This document shows positions 1-7,319 of a stretch of DNA of 40,432 bases, one piece after another. The position numbers and the translations under genes were made by a program. The notes beneath the pieces are model-generated. The model searched no databases. It was not told where the DNA came from and worked only from the letters and a program-made list of their open reading frames with translations. The first letter of the stretch is position 1. Each line of letters begins with the position of its first letter. Source of the DNA: Alphaproteobacteria bacterium (GTDB taxonomy: Bacteria > Pseudomonadota > Alphaproteobacteria > UBA3830); NCBI GenBank assembly GCA_015062335.1, contig SUUU01000008.1:1-40432 (forward strand). Reading direction: 5' to 3'.

Positions 1-1
1 A

Positions 2-109
2 GAAAAAATCGAGATGTCGAAGAGATTATTAAGTATGGGATTAAGCATCGAGCAAATAGCCGAAGCTACCGGCATACATACATCTGATATCAATGATATT
101 AAAGATTAG
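2..109 (+). CDS. C-terminal tail of an Rpn-family (PD-(D/E)XK) nuclease/transposase-like protein, 5' truncated by the window
   Basis: The window opens inside a reading frame that ends at the TAG at 107-109. The 35 visible residues include the run KRLLSMGLSIEQIAEATGI followed by a short acidic tail. This is the helix-turn-helix-like C-terminus typical of Rpn (recombination-promoting nuclease/putative transposase) proteins, whose catalytic PD-(D/E)XK domain would lie upstream of base 1. Rpn genes are often multicopy and mobile in intracellular alphaproteobacteria (family knowledge). Whether this copy is intact or a remnant cannot be judged from the window. Confidence 0.6.
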   Translation, partial: EKIEMSKRLLSMGLSIEQIAEATGIHTSDINDIKD

Positions 110-243
110 GATCGCCTGTGGGTGAATAGATTTACGATTTGTGGCCATTGTTTTTGTAGTGAGCTTTTTGTTTATAAGGACACATCATTAAGATATTGTT
201 AACTGTTATCGGATAGCATTTTATCGTTTTTGTGGAAGTGGCC

Positions 244-2127
244 ATGAATCGGATACAAAAAAATAAAACAGAACTTTTGATTTTAAGTGTTTTGAGTATA
301 TGCATCATGATGCTGCAATATTTTCAAATTCACGGTCAAGCTATATTCTTTTTAGATAATGATGACTATATAAGAGTGCAGCGTATTCGTGAATTTTTTA
401 CACATCATGACTGGAACAACTCCATTATAATAAGGGGAAACTATCCGTATGGAATAAGTCTACATTGGACTAGGTTTTATGATTTGTTTTTGATTATTCC
501 TTCGTACTTATTGAGCTTTTTTACCCAATCTATCGACAGATCTTTAGAATATGTTTGTTTTTGGATTTCTCCTATCCTTCGCGTAATCAGTTCAGTAATA
601 GTGTTGAAAATCGCAACAAATATAATGCCTAAAAAATCAGCGTTCTTAACCGCTGTTTTATTTACTTCTATACCATTTATCTCCGGATACTTTGCCTTCG
701 GTCGGCCAGATCATCATGCCTTTATGGTATTGTGGATACTGATTTATATATCTTCGTTAATAGAATTGATATCTCAGCAAAAATTTCCTTCCATTATTTC
801 TCACTTAAAAACAGCTACTACAGCAGCAATCTGTATTTGGATATCGCCGGAAACCCTGATCACAATTTTAGCATCTCTTGGTTGCTTGTTTTTCTGCGCA
901 TTTAACAATATCCAGAGACTGAAAACCTTATACCTCATCAGCCTCATAACATCTTTATTTGTCGGGCTGATAGCCTTTATTCCTGAACAGGCATCAAATA
1001 CGTCATTTCTGCTCCTAATATGTTCTTTATGGACATTGGCTCCCTATACATTATCAAAACAAGAAGGCTTCAGATGTAAATATCTTCGCTATTGGCATTA
1101 TGTATGCGTTTTATTTATTCTTTTGTTTTTCTCTCGCGTGAATCCAATTGAGTATGATAAAATTTCAACAGTACATTCTACATTGTTTTTCTGTATTGCA
1201 ACATTCTTCGCTATCAACATGCAATATGCCGGAAAACCTAATCACAAAACTATGGCGATGATATGGACTCTTGTTATAGGATCAATATATTTGTTCATGT
1301 ATCCGTTGTTTTTGCACGGAATGGAAGGCGAGTTATCTCCATATGCTAAGCAAATCTGGTTTTCGAAAGTATCCGAATTACAGAGCCCTCTTACAAACGA
1401 CAACATTCGTTCTACATTCCTTGCTAGCACTATAATTTCCATCGCCGCCATTGTAATAAAAGTCATAAATTTACGAAAAACTCATGCGTTATCATGGCAA
1501 GTTATAATAACATGTGCATCAGTATTCGTAATTCTAAGTTGTTTTGCGCACCGTCTTTGGCCTTATGCTTCAGTATTCAGTCTTCCAATTATAGTCAGCA
1601 TATGCTTAGACCATTCGATACTTTCCTCATGTCATCGTTGGTTAAAAATAATTCTAGCGGTATTCTGTACCATATTATTTATCTATCCAATTGCTTTGTT
1701 GAAAGAAAATCAAATTAACTCTCAGCAAAATAAGTATCGCCGACTAAATCTCAAGTCCGCATGTCGGTTTATTGATACACTAAGTGAATCTCCTGTAGTA
1801 ATTATGGAAAACTGTAATTTAGGGGCTAAAATTCTATACTATACGAAACATAGAGTGCTTGCGGTTCCTTATCATCGATCTACTCAAGGTATCATAAGTA
1901 CTCATGACTGTTTGAACAAATCGTATGATGAATCTGCAGTAAAAAAAATCCTATCTGACACGAATACAGAATTTATAATCGTATCGAAAAATCAGGAAAC
2001 AAAAAATGATTCATTAGCGAGCAGAATATTAAACGGAAACCACCCAAATTATCTAACACCTATGAACGTTCCGGAATCTTGCGAATCCATCACTGTCATG
2101 AAAGTTAACATAAACAAAAAAGATTAA
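244..2127 (+). CDS. polytopic membrane protein, GT-C/STT3-like glycosyltransferase family
   Basis: This 627-residue protein is very hydrophobic, with roughly a dozen membrane segments and a soluble C-terminal domain of about 130 residues. The first periplasmic loop carries DNDDYIR (residues 38-44), then NYPYGISLHWTRFYD (66-80), and the next loop carries GRPDHH (153-158). The same landmarks (D-x-D-D-Y/M-R, HW-S/T-R, G-R-x-D-H-H) occur in alphaproteobacterial GT-C-fold proteins related to STT3/PglB, which transfer sugars from polyprenyl-phosphate donors at the periplasmic face. I chose the ATG at 244 because GGAAG (234-238) lies 5 bases upstream; an in-frame GTG at 232 has no such site. The gene overlaps the convergent transporter gene by 4 bases. 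The substrate is unknown, and the enzymatic role is inferred from these motifs only. Confidence 0.6.
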   Translation: MNRIQKNKTELLILSVLSICIMMLQYFQIHGQAIFFLDNDDYIRVQRIREFFTHHDWNNSIIIRGNYPYGISLHWTRFYDLFLIIPSYLLSFFTQSIDRSLEYVCFWISPILRVISSVIVLKIATNIMPKKSAFLTAVLFTSIPFISGYFAFGRPDHHAFMVLWILIYISSLIELISQQKFPSIISHLKTATTAAICIWISPETLITILASLGCLFFCAFNNIQRLKTLYLISLITSLFVGLIAFIPEQASNTSFLLLICSLWTLAPYTLSKQEGFRCKYLRYWHYVCVLFILLFFSRVNPIEYDKISTVHSTLFFCIATFFAINMQYAGKPNHKTMAMIWTLVIGSIYLFMYPLFLHGMEGELSPYAKQIWFSKVSELQSPLTNDNIRSTFLASTIISIAAIVIKVINLRKTHALSWQVIITCASVFVILSCFAHRLWPYASVFSLPIIVSICLDHSILSSCHRWLKIILAVFCTILFIYPIALLKENQINSQQNKYRRLNLKSACRFIDTLSESPVVIMENCNLGAKILYYTKHRVLAVPYHRSTQGIISTHDCLNKSYDESAVKKILSDTNTEFIIVSKNQETKNDSLASRILNGNHPNYLTPMNVPESCESITVMKVNINKKD

Positions 2128-2978
2128 TCCAATGTACGCTGAATTTTAAATGCTATGTATAACCCCAAAGATATAAGCACCAATCCACCAAAAATGTACA
2201 TATCTGGAATTTTATCAAACATAAAAAAATCTATCAGTACATTCGGAATTAACATCACGTATGCAGCAGACGCCAGTCCTGAGCTTGACGACAATTTGAA
2301 CGCATGAGTAATCGAATATTGAGCAACTGCGCCTATAATTCCACCAATACTAAGCCATAAAAAATCTTGAAAAGAAATCGAAGAAAAATAGTTCCATCCA
2401 AAGACCAAAGAACAAAAAATTAAGCATGTATTGTGATACGAAATTATCGTGAATTCACTTTCTGTAGAAGACAATCGCTTGATCAAAACCTGATTTAACG
2501 CAGCAATAATTGATGCTACCACTGCAAATAAAATTCCTATTTGAAATAGGCCACATCCCGGACGGAACGCTAAACAAATTCCCGCAAATCCAAGACCAAT
2601 GGCGAACAAATTCTTCGCTCGAAACCTTTCTTTTAAAATCCAAACACTTAAAGGTATTACAAAAATCGCTGTCGTTCCGCCGATAACAAAAACATCCGTC
2701 ATAGCGGCATAGTGGTAAGCACTCATTGCACAATAAGTACCTCCCGCAGCCAATACCGCCCTGAAAATATTTTCTTTTCTTCTTTCCGTTCTGTATGGAT
2801 TAATTTTCGCAGCAAACATTGCGAAGATTATGGGAATAAAACGAAAAATCGTTCGTAAAAAAACGACCTGATGAATGCTATACACTACCATCGCCTGCTT
2901 CATGATGGCGTCGGAAAACGCATACAACGTCACTCCGAACACCACCAGCAGATATCCTATCTTCCCGCGTTCCAGCAT
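2124..2978 (-). CDS. DMT-superfamily (EamA) transporter
   Basis: The 284-residue protein has about ten transmembrane helices arranged as two EamA repeats (about residues 10-135 and 145-280). The first begins with the typical ALYAFSDAxxK-type helix, and the second ends in a helix with the LISLGLYIAFK pattern. Members export or import small metabolites such as amino acids, S-adenosylmethionine or nucleotide sugars across the inner membrane (family knowledge). Rickettsial SAM transporters belong to this superfamily, but the sequence alone does not fix the substrate. The gene follows the S9 peptidase on the same strand after about 40 bases, so the two may be cotranscribed. GGAA lies 6 bases before the ATG. 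Confidence 0.8.
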   Translation of the reverse strand: MLERGKIGYLLVVFGVTLYAFSDAIMKQAMVVYSIHQVVFLRTIFRFIPIIFAMFAAKINPYRTERRKENIFRAVLAAGGTYCAMSAYHYAAMTDVFVIGGTTAIFVIPLSVWILKERFRAKNLFAIGLGFAGICLAFRPGCGLFQIGILFAVVASIIAALNQVLIKRLSSTESEFTIISYHNTCLIFCSLVFGWNYFSSISFQDFLWLSIGGIIGAVAQYSITHAFKLSSSSGLASAAYVMLIPNVLIDFFMFDKIPDMYIFGGLVLISLGLYIAFKIQRTLD

Positions 2979-3020
2979 TTTAGATTCCGCAATCTCGATT
3001 TACGGTCAAAGCTACTCTGG

Positions 3021-5009
3021 TTACTTCAGCAACTCTTCACCTTCCAAAATCTGATGACTTGATCCTTTCAAATCTGATTCGGTGTATGGCTCAAACCATC
3101 CACCTAAAAATTTCGATAAAAACTTCTCAGTGAGAGCTATATATGATTTGATATTCTGCTCCTTATGAAAGCCATGTCCTTCATCAGGATAAAGCACGTA
3201 AACAACCGGGCGATTTTTATCTTTCAACGCCTGTACAATTTGATCGGACTCTGCCTTAACAACCCTTGGATCATTTTTACCCTGAAAAACCAATAATGCT
3301 TTCTTGATTTCATCCTTTTTAAAGAGAGGAGAAATTGCCTTTAAATAAGGGATATCTTCAGGAACGTCCGGATTCCCGGCTGTTTTATACCAGCAAACCA
3401 TACTTGGCTTCCAATATTCAGGAACAGATGACAGCAAGGTAATAAAGTTTGAAGGGCCGACTATATCTACACCACAACAGAAAAAGTCCGGAGTGAAAGC
3501 AAGACCGGCTAAAGCAGAATAACCGCCAAAACTACCTCCCATAATTGCAATTTTTTCAGCATCAGCAATCTTGTTGTCAATAGCCCATTGAACTGCATCG
3601 ATAATATCGTTACGAACTGCTTCTAAATTCTTGTTAATAGCGTTAAAAAACTTCTTACCAAATCCCTCAGATCCTCGATAATTGATCTGCAAAACAGCAT
3701 AGCCTCTATTTGCTAACAACTGAGCAGTTTTATCAAACCCGTATGAATCTCGAGCCCAAGGCCCTCCGTGAATGTAAGCAACCATTGGAGTGGGGCGATC
3801 TGTTCTTGCCCTAGTTAAGTAACAAACCAAGTTAAAACCATCCCTGGATTTAATAACAATCGGTTCCATTTTTTTCAGATGATATTTATCCAAAATAGGT
3901 TGATTGGAAAACAAAAATTCGATTTTTTGATTGTCCTTATTGAATAAATAATACTTCACTGATTCATCGGATTCCTGAGTAACAATTAACCAAATTTTGT
4001 CATCACTACTTCTGCCTTGAACATAGAATTCTTTTTGTAGAAAGTAAGACCTTAACCAATCTATCGTATTTTGAATTGACTTAGTTAACGGAAAATCCTT
4101 TTTGCGTAAATATTCAACTTCGGCCAGCTGTGGCTCAAAAGTTTCCGGATCACAACTAGATAAAATCACATTAGCTTCATCTGATTCAAGAAGTGTTTTT
4201 ATCTCTTTCGTATCCAAATCGAAAGAAATCAATGCCGCTTTATCCTTTCCCATTGGATGAGAGGCATACAATAAATTTTTGCCTTTCGCTAAATGGTACG
4301 GAACAAACACCCCGACATCCTCAAAAGCGACTGTCATCAACAAATTATTTGTTTCAGAAAATAGTTGCGTGTCACCATTTTCCATGGTTTTAAACAAAAC
4401 CTTAAGCTCGAATTTTTCGTTAAATAATACATTAGTATACGCATTATTTTGAAAAACCAACTCACAATCACCCGTTAAAATATTAATTTTATAGGTATCA
4501 AACCACTGAGGATTTCTTTTATTGTTACAAATCAAAATTTCCTTAGGAAAACTGGCCGAGGTCTTCAATACATATGATTTTGATGTCTTTCCAAATGGAG
4601 TCAGATTGCTTTTTTCACCTGTCCTAACATCCAAACACAAAATATGATCGTTTTCGTCTCCTTGATTGTCCTCAGGCAACAAAATATGTTCATTGTCGTG
4701 TGCCCATGTATAAGTATACATATTACGTGCGCTGATAACAGGGAAAGAACGTATCTGTTTTTTATCAGCTGAAGAAATAATAACCAACTTTACCCCGTCT
4801 TCTGATCGGGAGAAGAACGAAATATATTTACCGTTATGACTGAGCTTCACGCAAAATCGATCCGGTTTTGCTAGTAATACATCCCTTGGAATTAAAGTTT
4901 GCTCATCAAACTTTTTTACATCCGGACACTGAACACCATCATCCGAAGCTCCACATAACGGAGAACATGCAACAGCACATGTCAACAAACAACTTTTAAT
5001 CATTTTCAC
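3021..5009 (-). CDS. secreted S9-family prolyl oligopeptidase/acylaminoacyl peptidase
   Basis: The 662-residue protein starts with a signal peptide (hydrophobic core about residues 5-18, likely cut near CGA-S). A beta-propeller-like region occupies about residues 40-390, and an alpha/beta-hydrolase domain fills the C-terminal third. The catalytic triad is visible as Ser493 in GGSFGGYS, Asp580 in GKNDPR and His612 in DEGHGF; the HGGPW oxyanion motif lies upstream. S9 enzymes cleave short peptides, often next to proline or acylated N-termini, and this one should act in the periplasm or outside the cell. GAGGAG precedes the ATG by 5 bases, and an AT-rich TATAAT-like stretch lies further upstream. 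It probably has its own promoter and may carry the DMT transporter behind it. Possible roles are nutrient peptide use or host interaction (inference). Confidence 0.9.
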   Translation of the reverse strand: MKMIKSCLLTCAVACSPLCGASDDGVQCPDVKKFDEQTLIPRDVLLAKPDRFCVKLSHNGKYISFFSRSEDGVKLVIISSADKKQIRSFPVISARNMYTYTWAHDNEHILLPEDNQGDENDHILCLDVRTGEKSNLTPFGKTSKSYVLKTSASFPKEILICNNKRNPQWFDTYKINILTGDCELVFQNNAYTNVLFNEKFELKVLFKTMENGDTQLFSETNNLLMTVAFEDVGVFVPYHLAKGKNLLYASHPMGKDKAALISFDLDTKEIKTLLESDEANVILSSCDPETFEPQLAEVEYLRKKDFPLTKSIQNTIDWLRSYFLQKEFYVQGRSSDDKIWLIVTQESDESVKYYLFNKDNQKIEFLFSNQPILDKYHLKKMEPIVIKSRDGFNLVCYLTRARTDRPTPMVAYIHGGPWARDSYGFDKTAQLLANRGYAVLQINYRGSEGFGKKFFNAINKNLEAVRNDIIDAVQWAIDNKIADAEKIAIMGGSFGGYSALAGLAFTPDFFCCGVDIVGPSNFITLLSSVPEYWKPSMVCWYKTAGNPDVPEDIPYLKAISPLFKKDEIKKALLVFQGKNDPRVVKAESDQIVQALKDKNRPVVYVLYPDEGHGFHKEQNIKSYIALTEKFLSKFLGGWFEPYTESDLKGSSHQILEGEELLK

Positions 5010-5084
5010 TCCTCATTGCAACACTAACCACTCAAATTTTAGCATATAATAATTATAGAAATAAAGTTAGAAACGGAATCCATT

Positions 5085-6413
5085 TTATTTCTTGAAAATC
5101 ATATCTTTCACTTCTGAGCTCAAGAACTCCGTACGAATAATTTCCTGTTGCCTAGTCATCAAATTGCGCAAGATAGCCTTACCTTCGAGCAACTCAAGCT
5201 CATTAGCTATAACAACAAAATCTATCCCTTTTTTATTAGCATATGTCAGTTGTGCGCCCAATGGTTTATCTTGCAAGTAAATCTCCGTTTTGACCCCCAA
5301 GTTTCTGAATTTATCAGCGAGTCGCATATAACTAGATATCAAGCTTCTATCTTGCACTGTAATCAAAACATCGGCCGTAGATTTCTTATAAATATCAACT
5401 AATTCCATCTCTATTAACTTTGGAATTAATCTTGAAATACCTATCGTTGCTCCTACTCCAGGGTATTTTTTGGAATTTCCCAATGTCAGAGTCAAATTGT
5501 CATATCTTCCTCCTCCGGAAATGCTGCCCATACCTTTAATGTCATCAAATAAAGTTTCAAAGATTGTTCCGGTATAATACGTAAGTCCACGAGCTAGTCT
5601 CGGATTAATTTTGATGTATCGGTCGTCAATACCTACTCTTTTCAAGGTTTGCATAAGCGTTTCAAGTTCTTTTATGCCTTGAGAAAATTCCTCATTTCCC
5701 GCAATTGATTTTAAATTAATTAACAAACTCTCCACAGGTAAATTTTGCTTTTGCTCGAAAAGATTTCGAATATCCTGCATGCTCTGGCTATCTATCAATA
5801 ACTTTTGCATTTCAGTTTCGAATTGCTCAACCGAAATTTTCTCAATTTTATCAACTAATTTAACAGCCTCTACCAAATTTTGAGCCCCAACCAACGGCGT
5901 CAAAAACCCTGACAAAATTTTTCTGTTGTTAATATGGGTATGAAAACTCGGAACACGCAAATCCAACAAAACTTTTATAACTAAAGAAATAATTTCTGCG
6001 TCATGTTCTAGCGATAAATCTCCATCGCCGATAATATCGATATCACATTGATAAAACTGTCTATATCTTCCGTATTGAGGTCGCTCTCCTCTCCAAACCG
6101 GAGCAATATGATATCGCCTGAACGGAAAAATCAAGTCCTCTGAATTCTGTGACACATACCTCGCCAAAGGGACAGTTAAGTCAAAACGCAATCCTAAATC
6201 TTTCTTAGAATTTTCATCTGCCAACCTATAAAGTCCGTAAATCTCATTATCATTACCTTTCGAAAGCAAAGTTTCAACTCTTTCAACCGCAGAGGTATCC
6301 ATAGGAACAAAACCGTATGACTCAAAGCGCTCAGAAATTCTGCCCACAACCTTGTTAAAAGCAATCTGCTCATTTGGTAAAAACTCAGGAAACCCGGAAA
6401 TATTTGTCTTCAT
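5085..6413 (-). CDS. hisS: histidyl-tRNA synthetase
   Basis: This cytoplasmic class II synthetase of 442 residues charges tRNA-His. Motif 2 is seen as FRRYHIAPVWRGERPQYGRY followed by RQFYQCDIDIIG. The histidine-specific loop is LARGLTYYTGTIFE, and motif 3 is GGGRYDNL. The C-terminal anticodon-binding domain (about residues 350-440) ends with the usual VVIANELE strand region. The N-terminus (GFPEFLP) is typical of the HisRS subtype found in alphaproteobacteria and several other lineages rather than of the E. coli type. GGAG lies 8 bases before the ATG. The gene stands about 75 bases upstream of the peptidase gene on the same strand, with no obvious functional link. Confidence 0.97.
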   Translation of the reverse strand: MKTNISGFPEFLPNEQIAFNKVVGRISERFESYGFVPMDTSAVERVETLLSKGNDNEIYGLYRLADENSKKDLGLRFDLTVPLARYVSQNSEDLIFPFRRYHIAPVWRGERPQYGRYRQFYQCDIDIIGDGDLSLEHDAEIISLVIKVLLDLRVPSFHTHINNRKILSGFLTPLVGAQNLVEAVKLVDKIEKISVEQFETEMQKLLIDSQSMQDIRNLFEQKQNLPVESLLINLKSIAGNEEFSQGIKELETLMQTLKRVGIDDRYIKINPRLARGLTYYTGTIFETLFDDIKGMGSISGGGRYDNLTLTLGNSKKYPGVGATIGISRLIPKLIEMELVDIYKKSTADVLITVQDRSLISSYMRLADKFRNLGVKTEIYLQDKPLGAQLTYANKKGIDFVVIANELELLEGKAILRNLMTRQQEIIRTEFLSSEVKDMIFKK

Positions 6414-6466
6414 TACTTTAACTCCATTTCGGGTGATGATACATCAAAAGCAGTAAGAAATCATTA

Positions 6467-6499
6467 AATTTTGGAAATATTAATAGGATTTCCAAAATT
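6467..6499 (-). terminator. 12-bp stem-loop downstream of the repeat protein gene
   Basis: A perfect 12-base inverted repeat (arms 6467-6478 and 6488-6499, 9-base loop) begins about 90 bases after the stop of the minus-strand gene at 6591. On the minus strand the outer part of the stem is AAAATT, followed by a short T/A-rich run rather than a clean U-tract. It is a plausible terminator, and it also separates this gene from hisS. Confidence 0.55.
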
Positions 6500-6590
6500 G
6501 TAGTATGGAGCAAATCTATAGAGATTAATAACCATTCCATGGAACTAATTCAAAAACGAACACTACAAGATTCACTTTCCAAAATAGATC

Positions 6591-7103
6591 CTAATCTACT
6601 GGTACAACAGTTATCTTACATTTGCCCTCGCTTATAACAACAGCAATATCGCGTAAATCTTCAGCTCTTATCTGCGCTAATAAGTTATTGTTGTATCTTA
6701 GCAATTCCAATTGTTTATCAAGGTTCAACCTTAAGTAACCTCGATCATCTAAATCGCTTAGAATATCGTATAATTCGCGATTTGCCGTTTTTTTATTTCG
6801 CATATCAACTGATGCAAACATGATCTTATATTTACCAACATTCATAAGTTTGGCGATACGACTTAAATCTACAGCGTATGTTTGCGCCAACAGATCATTG
6901 TTACATATCATAGGTAATTCCGACATCCCATTGAAATTCAATTGCAAATAATCTTGATTATTCAAATATTTTAAAACGTCACACAATTCTCGATCCGACA
7001 TTTTTTTACCCTGCTCATTATCAGATTGAAAAATCGGCATGCCAATCCCATTTCCACCTAAAATCATACTGAAGATGACAATCATTCTGAAAAATCTTTT
7101 CAC
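6591..7103 (-). CDS. small exported protein made of two tandem 70-residue repeats, function unknown
   Basis: I do not recognise a family. The 170-residue product has an N-terminal hydrophobic segment (residues 5-22, signal peptide or anchor) followed by two copies of one module, about residues 34-100 and 105-170. Matching landmarks are REL (38 and 109), a YLxLN strand, NNxLLAQ (around 68-74 and 138-144), a DLxxIA helix and a terminal VD (99-100 and 169-170). The spacing is 70-71 residues with a single one-residue indel. The start is GTG at 7103 with AGGA 6-7 bases upstream; an in-frame TAA lies just ahead, so no longer start exists. The gene stands alone between hisS and the divergent kinase gene, and a stem-loop follows it. 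A periplasmic or secreted location is inferred. Confidence 0.7.
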   Translation of the reverse strand: MKRFFRMIVIFSMILGGNGIGMPIFQSDNEQGKKMSDRELCDVLKYLNNQDYLQLNFNGMSELPMICNNDLLAQTYAVDLSRIAKLMNVGKYKIMFASVDMRNKKTANRELYDILSDLDDRGYLRLNLDKQLELLRYNNNLLAQIRAEDLRDIAVVISEGKCKITVVPVD

Positions 7104-7117
7104 GCTTTATCCTTTCG

Positions 7118-7170
7118 CTAAAACAAATTAATATATCCTGTGATCACCGGCATAACACTCGCTTCCTCCT
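7118..7170 (-). promoter_or_regulatory. leader with a strong Shine-Dalgarno and a tiny ORF ahead of the repeat protein
   Basis: On the minus strand the run TAGGAGG (AGGAGG at 7170-7165) is the best ribosome site in the region, yet it does not serve the 170-residue gene. Six bases after it a GTG (7158) opens a 4-codon frame, and 11 bases after it an ATG (7153) opens an 11-codon frame, MPVITGYINLF, ending at 7118. The main GTG start follows 14 bases later. This could be a leader peptide for coupled translation or the trace of a lost gene. Confidence 0.3.
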
Positions 7171-7198
7171 ACCAATATCATTAGTACATAATACTTTA

Positions 7199-7273
7199 TA
7201 AAACTCAAATCTACTGCCACATTATCGCCCTCCTCAAATTATTTAAAAATTAAATAAAATTTCTTGAGTTTTA
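7199..7273. repeat. nested inverted repeat between divergent genes
   Basis: The arms TAAAACTCAA (7199-7208) and TTGAGTTTTA (7264-7273) are perfect complements. Between them lies a second, AT-only inverted repeat of about 8 bases per arm, TTATTTAA and TTAAATAA, near 7238-7256. The element sits in the spacer between the repeat protein (minus) and the pseudokinase (plus). It could be a regulator site, an RNA structure or a bidirectional end signal. Confidence 0.35.
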
Positions 7274-7319
7274 TCTAATATTACTCGATAATGCACTCAT
7301 ATAATAGCATGGCGGAAGC

